A DNA stretch of 5,072 nt from Fidelibacterota bacterium UBA6817 (lineage in GTDB: Bacteria; Fidelibacterota; Fidelibacteria; Fidelibacterales; Fidelibacteraceae): positions 11,787-16,858 of the forward strand of contig DKER01000228.1 of assembly GCA_002452555.1 (NCBI GenBank), in the 5' to 3' direction. The notes beneath the pieces were generated by a model that saw only the letters and a program-made list of their open reading frames with translations, did not search any database and was not told where the DNA came from. Every line of letters begins with the position of its first letter. The first letter of the stretch is position 1. A program made the translations under genes and the position numbers. This document shows positions 1 through 5,072 of this stretch, piece after piece.

Positions 1-63
1 ACCGGCTTGGCGAAGTGTATCGGACCGGGCCTGCATATCGGCAATGTTTCTGATTATTTCCAT
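1..63 (-). CDS. panC: Pantoate--beta-alanine ligase (pantothenate synthetase), N-terminal fragment
   Basis: Only the first 21 codons are in the window; the gene continues past base 1. The visible peptide begins MEIIRNIADM and ends with TLRQAG. This fits the usual PanC N-terminus, a short beta strand (xIIRTIxEM) followed by a helix leading to the PTMGxLHxGH nucleotide-binding motif, which would lie just outside the window. PanC is cytoplasmic and joins pantoate to beta-alanine using ATP, the last step of pantothenate synthesis. The ATG directly abuts the panB stop (TGA-ATG, no intervening base), and GAAGAGAG at 78-71, seven bases upstream, can serve as a modest ribosome-binding site inside panB. 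The position right after panB is the strongest support. No catalytic residue can be seen, so the call rests on N-terminal similarity plus context. Confidence 0.8.
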   Translation of the reverse strand, partial: MEIIRNIADMQARSDTLRQAG

Positions 64-882
64 TCAGAAGCTCTCTTCTTCGGATGGAAAATTCCCGGAT
101 TTAACGTCGTCATGATACTGCTTCAGGGCTGAACGGATTACAGAAGCCAAACCGGCATATTTTCGGACAAATTTTGGTTTAAATTTTTCATACATGCCCA
201 AAAGATCCTGTGTAACCAGAACCTGTCCGTCTGTTTTATTGCCTGCCCCGATACCGATAGTGGGTATGGTAAGACTATTCGTCACGTCCTGGGCCAGAAC
301 AGACGGAACTTTTTCCAGAACGAGGGAAAAAATTCCGGCTTCCTGTAAAATCAGTGCTTCTTCTTTTAAGCGCTGTGCTTCTTCCGTGGTTTTAGCCCGG
401 GTCTGCCACCCGCCGAAAGAATGAATGGATTGGGGCGTCAGTCCAAGATGTCCCATAACCGGTATGCCCGTTTCCACACAGCGTCTTACCGATTCTGCAA
501 TACGTTCACCGCCCTCCATTTTAACGGCTTCCGCACCGCCTTCTTTTAAAAGTCTGCCCGCATTTCTTAAAGTCTCTTCAGGACTGATCTGATAGGTAAG
601 GAACGGCATATCTGCCACAAGCATGGCATGATTTACACCGGAACGGACATATTGTGTGTGCATGAGGATTTGTTCCAGCGTTACGGGAATTGTCGTCTCA
701 TATCCGGCAACAACCATTCCCAGACTGTCCCCTACAAGAATGACGTCCATATATTCATCAATAAACGAGGCAAACAGGGCATCGTAAGCGGTTAAAACCG
801 TAATTTTTTCACCCTTCTTTTTCATCTTCTGAAGGGTTAAAACGCTGACTTTTCCTTTTCGTTCGTCTGTTCCGTATTCCAT
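64..882 (-). CDS. panB: 3-methyl-2-oxobutanoate hydroxymethyltransferase (ketopantoate hydroxymethyltransferase)
   Basis: PanB transfers a hydroxymethyl group from 5,10-methylene-tetrahydrofolate to 2-oxoisovalerate, making ketopantoate, the first committed step of pantothenate/CoA synthesis in the cytoplasm. The 272-residue product is the usual family length (E. coli about 264) and appears to be a complete TIM barrel. Visible landmarks are TAYD (31-34), VGDSLGMV (50-57) with the metal ligand Asp52, VADMPF (89-94) with the second metal ligand Asp91, VKMEGG (120-125) with Lys121/Glu123, GHLGLTPQS (144-152), the catalytic-type Glu190 in LVLEKVP, and IGIGAG...DGQVLV (209-223). These match Asp45, Asp84, Lys112, Glu114 and Glu181 of the E. 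coli enzyme by motif. The ATG at 882-880 is the only start that keeps the conserved N-terminus; its ribosome-binding site is weak (GAGAGA at 900-895, 12 bases away). It begins six bases after the mnmA stop and touches panC, so translational coupling is likely. Nothing is truncated or missing. Confidence 0.97.
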   Translation of the reverse strand: MEYGTDERKGKVSVLTLQKMKKKGEKITVLTAYDALFASFIDEYMDVILVGDSLGMVVAGYETTIPVTLEQILMHTQYVRSGVNHAMLVADMPFLTYQISPEETLRNAGRLLKEGGAEAVKMEGGERIAESVRRCVETGIPVMGHLGLTPQSIHSFGGWQTRAKTTEEAQRLKEEALILQEAGIFSLVLEKVPSVLAQDVTNSLTIPTIGIGAGNKTDGQVLVTQDLLGMYEKFKPKFVRKYAGLASVIRSALKQYHDDVKSGNFPSEEESF

Positions 883-888
883 GATAGT

Positions 889-1980
889 TCAGGTTCTCTC
901 GATTATTCCGCCGCCCAGAACCCGATCCCCGTCATAAAAAACGGCGGATTGTCCCGGTGTTACAGCTTCGGACACATCATTGAATTTAATCAATAATTCA
1001 TTATCACTCAATGGAATTAGAAGTCCGTTCAAACCTCTGTGTCTGTAGCGGATTTTTATGATCGCGTTGACAGGGTTTTCCGGCGCTGCAATTGAAACCC
1101 AGTTCACACGGCTGACACGGGTTTCAGAGCGGACCAGTTCTTCCTTTTTGCCAATAACTACTTCATTGGTCTCCGGCCGGATATCCACAACATAAACCGG
1201 ATATCCCATTGCAATCCGGAGACCTCGCCTTTGACCGATCGTAAAATGAAAATACCCGGGATGATGACCGGCAATGTTTCCGTCTGTTGTTATAAAGTTA
1301 CCCTGTTTGATTGTATGATACCGGTCCGGATTGGTTTTTTTTAAAAATTCTCGGTAATCATCCTGAGGAATAAAACAAATATCCTGACTTTCACCGCTTT
1401 CTGCACTCGCCAGTCCCAAATCAGCTGCTATGGCTTTTATCCGTTCTTTTGTCTTTTCACCCAAAGGAAAACGGGTGCGTGCCAACTGATCCTGCCTAAG
1501 CTGCCATAAATAATAGGATTGATCTTTATTCGGATCTTTTCCTTTCAGAAGTTCATAACGGCCCGTTTGTTCATTGTGCCTGACCCTTGCATAATGACCG
1601 GTAGCGACATAATCATATCCGTCCCGATCAGCAATTTTCAGCAGCTCTGTCCATTTAATTTTAGGATTGCATTCGACACAGGGATTGGGTGTTCGACCGT
1701 TAAAATATTCATTTACAAACGGTATTATAACCGTCGTATCAAAAATCGGACTTCTATCTGCAATTTCATGGGGAATTCCAAAGAAGTCTGCAACCTTTCG
1801 GGCTTTATTCCACTGCTCACGGGGTTGAATGGATTCTCCGAAAATTTCCTGAAGGTGGCAGGTCAGACTAAGTGTCACTCCTTTAACATCATAGTTTTCT
1901 TTCTGCAGCAGATAAACGGCCATGGAGCTGTCCACACCGCCGCTCATACCCAGCAGTACTCTCTTTTTGGATTCTGACAT
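889..1980 (-). CDS. mnmA: tRNA-specific 2-thiouridylase MnmA (three-cysteine type)
   Basis: MnmA adenylates and thiolates U34 of the Lys, Glu and Gln tRNAs to give 2-thiouridine. From the chosen start (MSESKK) the protein is 363 residues, the family norm. The ATP-pyrophosphatase P-loop SGGVDSS is at 13-19 (Asp17). GRTPNPCVECN places Cys101 and Cys104, ATGHYAR is at 126-132, KDQSYYLW at 152-159, the second catalytic cysteine is Cys202 in SQDICFIP, GQRRGL is at 249-254, and the C-terminal barrel ends in GQSAVFYDG...LGGGII. The frame is open upstream to a TTG at 2028, which would add 16 residues, but AGGAGGG lies just before the ATG at 1980-1978 and the P-loop spacing fits that start. Odd point: the residue equivalent to E. 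coli Asp99 is Cys101, giving a CxxC plus a distant Cys. The gene ends six bases before panB and follows the transporter by 50 bases. Confidence 0.97.
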   Translation of the reverse strand: MSESKKRVLLGMSGGVDSSMAVYLLQKENYDVKGVTLSLTCHLQEIFGESIQPREQWNKARKVADFFGIPHEIADRSPIFDTTVIIPFVNEYFNGRTPNPCVECNPKIKWTELLKIADRDGYDYVATGHYARVRHNEQTGRYELLKGKDPNKDQSYYLWQLRQDQLARTRFPLGEKTKERIKAIAADLGLASAESGESQDICFIPQDDYREFLKKTNPDRYHTIKQGNFITTDGNIAGHHPGYFHFTIGQRRGLRIAMGYPVYVVDIRPETNEVVIGKKEELVRSETRVSRVNWVSIAAPENPVNAIIKIRYRHRGLNGLLIPLSDNELLIKFNDVSEAVTPGQSAVFYDGDRVLGGGIIERT

Positions 1981-1983
1981 GAT

Positions 1984-1990
1984 CCCTCCT
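1984..1990 (-). promoter_or_regulatory. Strong Shine-Dalgarno sequence fixing the mnmA start
   Basis: On the minus strand AGGAGGG is followed after three bases (ATC) by the mnmA ATG. It is the best ribosome-binding site in the window, and it rules in favour of the ATG at 1980 over the upstream in-frame TTG at 2028, which has no comparable site because it sits only a few bases past the transporter stop. The spacing measured from GGAG is five bases, close but workable. Confidence 0.8.
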
Positions 1991-2000
1991 GTACCCCTGA

Positions 2001-2028
2001 ATCTTATAAAAGTCTGTCCCAAAGGCAA
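2001..2028 (-). promoter_or_regulatory. Possible internal promoter upstream of mnmA
   Basis: In the 50-base gap between the transporter stop and mnmA, the minus strand reads TTGCCT (2028-2023), a 16-base spacer, then TAAGAT (2006-2001), each four of six matches to the sigma-70 consensus boxes. An overlapping TATAAG (2008-2003) is a better -10 hexamer but would leave a 14-base spacer. A start site near 1995 would leave a leader of about 15 bases containing the AGGAGGG site. This would let mnmA-panB-panC be expressed separately from the transporter. It is a weak match in a short AT-rich gap, so it could be chance. Confidence 0.25.
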
Positions 2029-2030
2029 GT

Positions 2031-2912
2031 TTAATCGGATTGGTCACGCAAATACATCTGAAGTATCAGCCCAGCCGTAATCAGGACGAGTCCGGCCAGA
2101 CTGCTGATATGGATTTTTTCCTGAAGAAGGGTGCGGATATAAAGGAGGGAAAGAAACGGAGAAAGGTAAATTACATTCGAAATAACGGCAACTGAACGGG
2201 TTGTTTTCAGGGCTTTCTGCCAAACCAGAAAGGGAAGACTCATTTCAAACAGTCCGGTGTAAAGCCCTCCAAACCAAGCATATTTATTTAAAGGAATGAC
2301 ATTAAATCCTGCCAGAGCTCCGGCACACATTATAATTGATGCCCCTGAAAAATATAACCCCATCCGCATCGTTGAGGGCAGGTCTATCCTGTCCTGAATC
2401 ATCCAAAAAAGGGTCCATAAAAGGGCCGAACCCAACGCTAAAAAGGAACCGGTAACATCGGCTGTGCCTGTCAGGGTAAATCGTCCTCGCGTTATGACCG
2501 CAACGGCTCCCGTCATACTGATGAGAAGGAATAGGATTCTCCGCCAATCAAAGGATTCCCGTCTGAAAAGCATTGCGGCGCCTGCCATAAAAACAGGCCA
2601 TGTGAAATTGATGATCTGGGCTGACTGAGCCGGCAGACGATTGTAGGCAATAAACAAAATAGTGTAATAAGAAAAAGGCATAATACTACCCATCAATACC
2701 GCAACAGGTATGAAAGCGGCTTTGACGGGTTTCTGTTTTTTTTCAAAAAATGAGAAAGCCGTCAGAACGACGGCAGCTGTCAGAACAGAAACAAACAGTA
2801 ATTGAAAAGGCGTTGCATAACGAAGTGTCAGTTTGAAAGCCGTTGCCACGGTGGACCACATAAGGAGAGCCAATCCTGCCAGTAAAATCGCTTTTTGTGT
2901 ATCTTTGTGCAT
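2031..2912 (-). CDS. DMT superfamily transporter, EamA family (substrate unknown)
   Basis: This is an inner-membrane protein of 293 residues from the ATG at 2912. It has about ten hydrophobic segments in two five-helix halves, the standard layout of drug/metabolite transporters with a duplicated EamA domain. Counting from that ATG, helices lie near 7-25, 35-53, 67-87, 95-115, 125-141, 154-171, 184-201, 212-229, 240-260 and 270-287. Family hallmarks are WSTVATAFK in the first helix, NFTWPVF (102-108) followed by the RRE turn (117-119), GLFEMSLPFLVWQKALK in the second half, and YLSPFLSLL...LLQEKI before the last helix, with Glu265. The family moves small metabolites or amino acids, mostly outward, but sequence alone does not give the substrate. 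The frame also opens at a TTG at 2945, adding 11 residues. Neither start has a Shine-Dalgarno site; I prefer ATG because the first helix then begins at the usual distance. Placement ahead of mnmA-pan may be incidental. Confidence 0.92.
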   Translation of the reverse strand: MHKDTQKAILLAGLALLMWSTVATAFKLTLRYATPFQLLFVSVLTAAVVLTAFSFFEKKQKPVKAAFIPVAVLMGSIMPFSYYTILFIAYNRLPAQSAQIINFTWPVFMAGAAMLFRRESFDWRRILFLLISMTGAVAVITRGRFTLTGTADVTGSFLALGSALLWTLFWMIQDRIDLPSTMRMGLYFSGASIIMCAGALAGFNVIPLNKYAWFGGLYTGLFEMSLPFLVWQKALKTTRSVAVISNVIYLSPFLSLLYIRTLLQEKIHISSLAGLVLITAGLILQMYLRDQSD

Positions 2913-2915
2913 GAA

Positions 2916-2946
2916 GGAATTTAGAAAAGCTTTGGTATATTCCAAA
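2916..2946 (-). promoter_or_regulatory. Candidate promoter for the transporter gene, possibly giving a leaderless mRNA
   Basis: On the minus strand TTTG (2946-2943) is followed after 19 bases by TAAATTCC (2923-2916), which resembles the Bacteroidetes-type TTTG / TAnnTTTG pair with a mismatched 3' end. Transcription would begin about at the ATG at 2912, which agrees with the absence of any Shine-Dalgarno sequence there. An alternative is TTGAAA (2998-2993), a 16-base spacer and TACAGA (2976-2971), which would give a leader of roughly 50 bases and would overlap the ligA promoter. Neither match is strong. Confidence 0.25.
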
Positions 2947-2950
2947 CAGC

Positions 2951-2982
2951 TTGAGAAAACTGTGAAAAAATCTGTACCTTTA
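2951..2982 (+). promoter_or_regulatory. Candidate ligA promoter with a Bacteroidetes-type -7 box
   Basis: TACCTTTA at 2975-2982 matches seven of eight positions of the Bacteroidetes -7 element TAnnTTTG. A TTG at 2951-2953 lies 21 bases upstream, within the usual range for the -33 TTTG element of that group. Transcription would start near 2988, leaving a leader of about 30 bases with the AAGGA ribosome-binding site. Read as sigma-70 boxes, the same region gives TTGAGA, 18 bases, TACCTT, a poor -10. The placement just ahead of ligA supports the call. Confidence 0.4.
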
Positions 2983-3007
2983 CGTGTGAATTTTTCAAGG
3001 GATTAAA

Positions 3008-3012
3008 AAGGA
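3008..3012 (+). promoter_or_regulatory. ligA ribosome-binding site
   Basis: AAGGA, in the wider purine stretch AAAAAGGA (3005-3012), is followed after six bases by the ATG at 3019. Spacing and sequence are good and settle the ligA start. Confidence 0.75.
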
Positions 3013-3018
3013 CATTTC

Positions 3019-5019
3019 ATGAAAGAGATTCAGGACCGGATTGATACCTTATGCCGTGAACTTCATGACCATAATTACCGCTACTATATTTTGGACGATC
3101 CCGTGGTCTCCGATGCGGAATATGACAGGTTGTTCAGGGAATTGCAGGAACTGGAGAAAAAATATCCTCATTTCCGCCGTTCCGATTCCCCCACACTCCG
3201 GATTGGTGCTCCGCCCCTGGAAGCGTTTGGGACTCTGACACACCGGACACCCATGCTGAGCCTTGAAAATGCCATGAACGAGGGAGAAATCCTGGATTTT
3301 ATACGGCGGGTAAGGAAAGAAACAGGGACGGATTCGGACGGTACGTGGGTTGGTGAACCCAAACTGGACGGCCTGGGTGTAGAACTTATTTATGAAAAAG
3401 GAATTTTTACGGCCGGAGCAACCCGGGGGGACGGATATACCGGTGAGGATATTACCAATAACCTGCGGACGATTCGGCAGATACCTCTCACTTTGCGGGG
3501 AAAAGAAATTCCGGATGTTGTGGAAGTTCGGGGTGAGGTAATGATTTCTCTGGAGAACTTCCGAACACTGAACAGGGAACGGGAGAAAAACGGCGAGCCT
3601 GTTTTTGCCAATCCCCGAAATGCGGCTGCCGGTTCACTTCGCCAGCTCAATCCGGCTATAACGGCAAAACGTCCTCTTGAAATTTTCATTTATTCTCCCG
3701 GTGAGATCAGCGGGATGGATTTCAAAAGTCATTGGGAATTTCTTGAACAATTGAAATCATGGGGATTTCGGGTAAATCCGTATGCACGGCTCCTGAACCA
3801 TGATGAAGATGTCATACAATATTTCAGACAGATGGAACAGAACCGGGAACAACTGGAGTATGAAATTGACGGCGTTGTGATAAAAGTTAACGACATAAAT
3901 ATACAGAAAAAACTGGGCATGCGAACGCGAACTCCCCGGTGGGCTGTTGCAGGCAAGTTCAAGGCCCGCCAGGAGACAACACGGATCCTGGATATTGAAG
4001 CCAGTGTAGGCAGGACCGGTGTTATCACGCCTGTAGCAATTCTTGAACCGGTACGCATTGGTGGTGTTATGGTTAGTCGTGCGACCCTTCATAACCAGGA
4101 TGAAATAGACCGGAAGGATATCCGTGTCGGGGATACCGTGGTAGTCGAAAGAGCCGGCGATGTAATCCCGAAAGTTGTTAAAGTCATTGTAGAAAAACGT
4201 CCGTCGGACAGCAAACCTTATCGTTTGCCGGACCACTGTCCAGTTTGCGGCAGCAAAACCGTACGCCTTGAAGATAATGTGGCTGTGCGTTGCTCCAATA
4301 TATCCTGTTCTGCCCAGCTTGTGGCCAGTATTGCCCACTTTGTTTCCAGAAAAGGGATGGATATTGACGGGCTGGGCGATAAAATCACGGAGCAGCTTAT
4401 CCGTGAAAAACTGTTAAAAACGCCGTCGGATTTATATAAACTGACGGAAAAAGATCTTATATCCCTTGAACGCTTTGCCGACAAATCCGCATCCAATCTG
4501 ATCAAAGCCATTCAGGAATCGAAATCCCGCCCCCTCCATGCCGTGATATTTGCTCTGGGAATTCCCAACACAGGTGAATATCTGAGTCGAATTTTAGCGG
4601 ATCATTTCAACTCTTTAAACGGGCTTATCCATGCATCCCGGGAAGAACTGGAAAACATAGACGGTATCGGTCCCATAGTAGCAGACAGTATTAAAGCATA
4701 TTTTGCCGATAATCGTAACAGAGAACTGGTAAAAACTCTGCAGGAAGCCGGTATTAATCCCCGGGGTGCAGAAAAAGAAAAAGAATCAGGTATTTTCTCA
4801 GGGGAAATATTTGTGTTCACCGGTTCACTGGAAAAATTCACCCGGGATGAAGCACAGGAAATGGTCCGCCTGAGAGGTGGGTCGGCAACAGGCAGTGTCA
4901 GCCGTAAAACCGATTATGTGGTTGCCGGTCCCGGTGCAGGTTCAAAGCTGGACAAGGCCAAATTGCTGGGGATTAGAATTCTCAGTGAAGATGAATTTTT
5001 GAAGATGGTTGAGGCATGA
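3019..5019 (+). CDS. ligA: NAD+-dependent DNA ligase LigA
   Basis: LigA seals nicks in duplex DNA during replication and repair, using NAD+ to adenylate itself and releasing NMN. The 666-residue protein has every domain of the bacterial enzyme. The Ia NMN-binding region is YRYYILDDP...SDAEYD (20-36, with Tyr22, Asp32, Tyr35, Asp36). The nucleotidyltransferase domain has SLENA (81-85), the KLDG active site with nucleophile Lys115, VEVRGEV (168-174), FANPRNAAAGSLRQL (196-210), DGVVIKVN (284-291, Lys289) and AVAGKF (309-314, Lys313). The OB fold includes RATLHN and RVGDTVVVERAGDVIPKV (369-385). A four-cysteine zinc finger follows (Cys407, Cys410, Cys425, Cys430), then helix-hairpin-helix repeats (about 440-580, e.g. 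IDGIGPIVADSI) and a C-terminal BRCT domain (about 590-666, starting GEIFVFTGSL). The ATG has a good ribosome-binding site six bases upstream. It is divergent from the transporter and alone on this strand here. The zinc-finger end reads CSAQ rather than the commoner CPAQ; ligands are intact. Confidence 0.99.
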   Translation: MKEIQDRIDTLCRELHDHNYRYYILDDPVVSDAEYDRLFRELQELEKKYPHFRRSDSPTLRIGAPPLEAFGTLTHRTPMLSLENAMNEGEILDFIRRVRKETGTDSDGTWVGEPKLDGLGVELIYEKGIFTAGATRGDGYTGEDITNNLRTIRQIPLTLRGKEIPDVVEVRGEVMISLENFRTLNREREKNGEPVFANPRNAAAGSLRQLNPAITAKRPLEIFIYSPGEISGMDFKSHWEFLEQLKSWGFRVNPYARLLNHDEDVIQYFRQMEQNREQLEYEIDGVVIKVNDINIQKKLGMRTRTPRWAVAGKFKARQETTRILDIEASVGRTGVITPVAILEPVRIGGVMVSRATLHNQDEIDRKDIRVGDTVVVERAGDVIPKVVKVIVEKRPSDSKPYRLPDHCPVCGSKTVRLEDNVAVRCSNISCSAQLVASIAHFVSRKGMDIDGLGDKITEQLIREKLLKTPSDLYKLTEKDLISLERFADKSASNLIKAIQESKSRPLHAVIFALGIPNTGEYLSRILADHFNSLNGLIHASREELENIDGIGPIVADSIKAYFADNRNRELVKTLQEAGINPRGAEKEKESGIFSGEIFVFTGSLEKFTRDEAQEMVRLRGGSATGSVSRKTDYVVAGPGAGSKLDKAKLLGIRILSEDEFLKMVEA

Positions 5020-5020
5020 G

Positions 5021-5041
5021 GGACGACGGACGAGGTTCGAG
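5021..5041 (+). repeat. Degenerate 7-base tandem repeat directly after ligA
   Basis: Three consecutive heptamers are visible: GGACGAC (5021-5027), GGACGAG (5028-5034) and GTTCGAG (5035-5041). The preceding seven bases, GCATGAG (5014-5020), which include the ligA stop, agree with GGACGAG at five of seven positions, so the periodicity may run into the end of the gene. No gene, ribosome-binding site or convincing terminator hairpin is seen here; a GAGG/CCTC pairing (5039-5042 with 5050-5053) is short and lacks a T tract. Confidence 0.6.
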
Positions 5042-5054
5042 GGGAATTTCCTCC

Positions 5055-5072
5055 CGCAGAGGGCGCAGAGAC
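5055..5072 (+). repeat. 9-base tandem repeat (CGCAGAGNN), cut by the window edge
   Basis: Two adjacent nonamers, CGCAGAGGG (5055-5063) and CGCAGAGAC (5064-5072), share the core CGCAGAG and end exactly at the window edge, so the array probably continues. From general recollection, short GCAGAG-GC repeats of this kind are scattered between genes in many environmental bacterial genomes; I cannot check that here. With only two units visible, the array's length and borders are unknown. Confidence 0.55.

Noticed and set aside
1335..1347. In-frame slippery run in mnmA (minus strand T5 then A8, containing T-TTA-AAA), which could suggest programmed -1 frameshifting.
   Set aside because: The -1 frame reaches a TAA about a dozen codons later, and the normal frame continues with all conserved MnmA motifs. 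A truncated product would lose the C-terminal barrel. I saw no clear stimulatory hairpin, so it is most likely a chance homopolymer.
1519..1977. A 152-codon open frame on the plus strand opposite mnmA.
   Set aside because: It lies wholly antisense to a clear MnmA coding region, shows no family motif and has no ribosome-binding site I can support; it is a shadow frame.
1981..2028. Sixteen-residue N-terminal extension of MnmA from a TTG at 2028.
   Set aside because: The TTG has no ribosome-binding site, while AGGAGGG stands immediately before the ATG at 1980, and the family P-loop normally begins about 13 residues from the start, as it does from that ATG.
2946..2963. Small inverted repeat ACAG ... 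CTGT in the divergent promoter region as a possible operator.
   Set aside because: Four-base arms separated by ten bases are expected by chance in such a region, and nothing else supports a regulator site.
3757..4338. A 193-codon open frame on the minus strand inside ligA, with others at 3390-3689, 3729-4058 and 4218-4511.
   Set aside because: All are antisense to an intact, motif-complete ligA and have the irregular composition of shadow frames, with no recognisable domain.
5039..5053. Possible rho-independent terminator after ligA (GAGG ... CCTC).
   Set aside because: The stem has only four base pairs with a seven-base loop, and no T-rich tract follows.
1..5072. Search for CRISPR arrays, tRNA or rRNA genes, insertion sequences, toxin-antitoxin pairs or defence genes.
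   Set aside because: Nearly the whole window is taken up by five recognised genes. The only non-coding stretches are about 50, 106 and 53 bases, and none shows such structures.

Overview
This window looks like an ordinary chromosomal segment of a bacterium. It has dense gene packing, short spacers and full-length housekeeping genes. Two signs suggest a relative of the Bacteroidetes/Fibrobacteres-Chlorobi (FCB) assemblage, though this is only suggestive. The ligA promoter region carries a TACCTTTA box like the Bacteroidetes-type -7 element (TAnnTTTG). The MnmA has the three-cysteine NPCxxCN form that I associate with Bacteroidetes-like and many other lineages. I cannot name a genus.

Layout: a leftward (minus-strand) run of four genes occupies 2912 down to 1. 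In transcription order these are a ten-helix DMT/EamA-family membrane transporter (2912-2031), mnmA for tRNA U34 2-thiolation (1980-889), panB for ketopantoate hydroxymethyltransferase (882-64), and the first 21 codons of panC for pantoate--beta-alanine ligase, cut by the window edge (63-1). Gaps shrink along the run: about 50 bases, then 6, then 0. mnmA, panB and panC therefore very probably share a transcript, perhaps with the transporter. Divergently, ligA (NAD+-dependent DNA ligase) runs rightward from 3019 to 5019. The roughly 100-base divergent intergenic region between the transporter and ligA must hold both promoters.

The last 53 bases, immediately after the ligA stop, switch to low-complexity repeats: a 7-base unit (GGACGAG-like) and then a 9-base unit (CGCAGAGNN) that continues past the window edge.

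How the genes work together: panB and panC are consecutive and contribute to pantothenate (vitamin B5/CoA precursor) synthesis. mnmA serves decoding accuracy, and ligA serves DNA replication and repair. The transporter's substrate is unknown. I see no new defence, mobile or biosynthetic system. The items most worth a second look are the CxxC+C cysteine set of MnmA, the repeat tail after ligA, and the compact divergent promoter with a possibly leaderless transporter mRNA.
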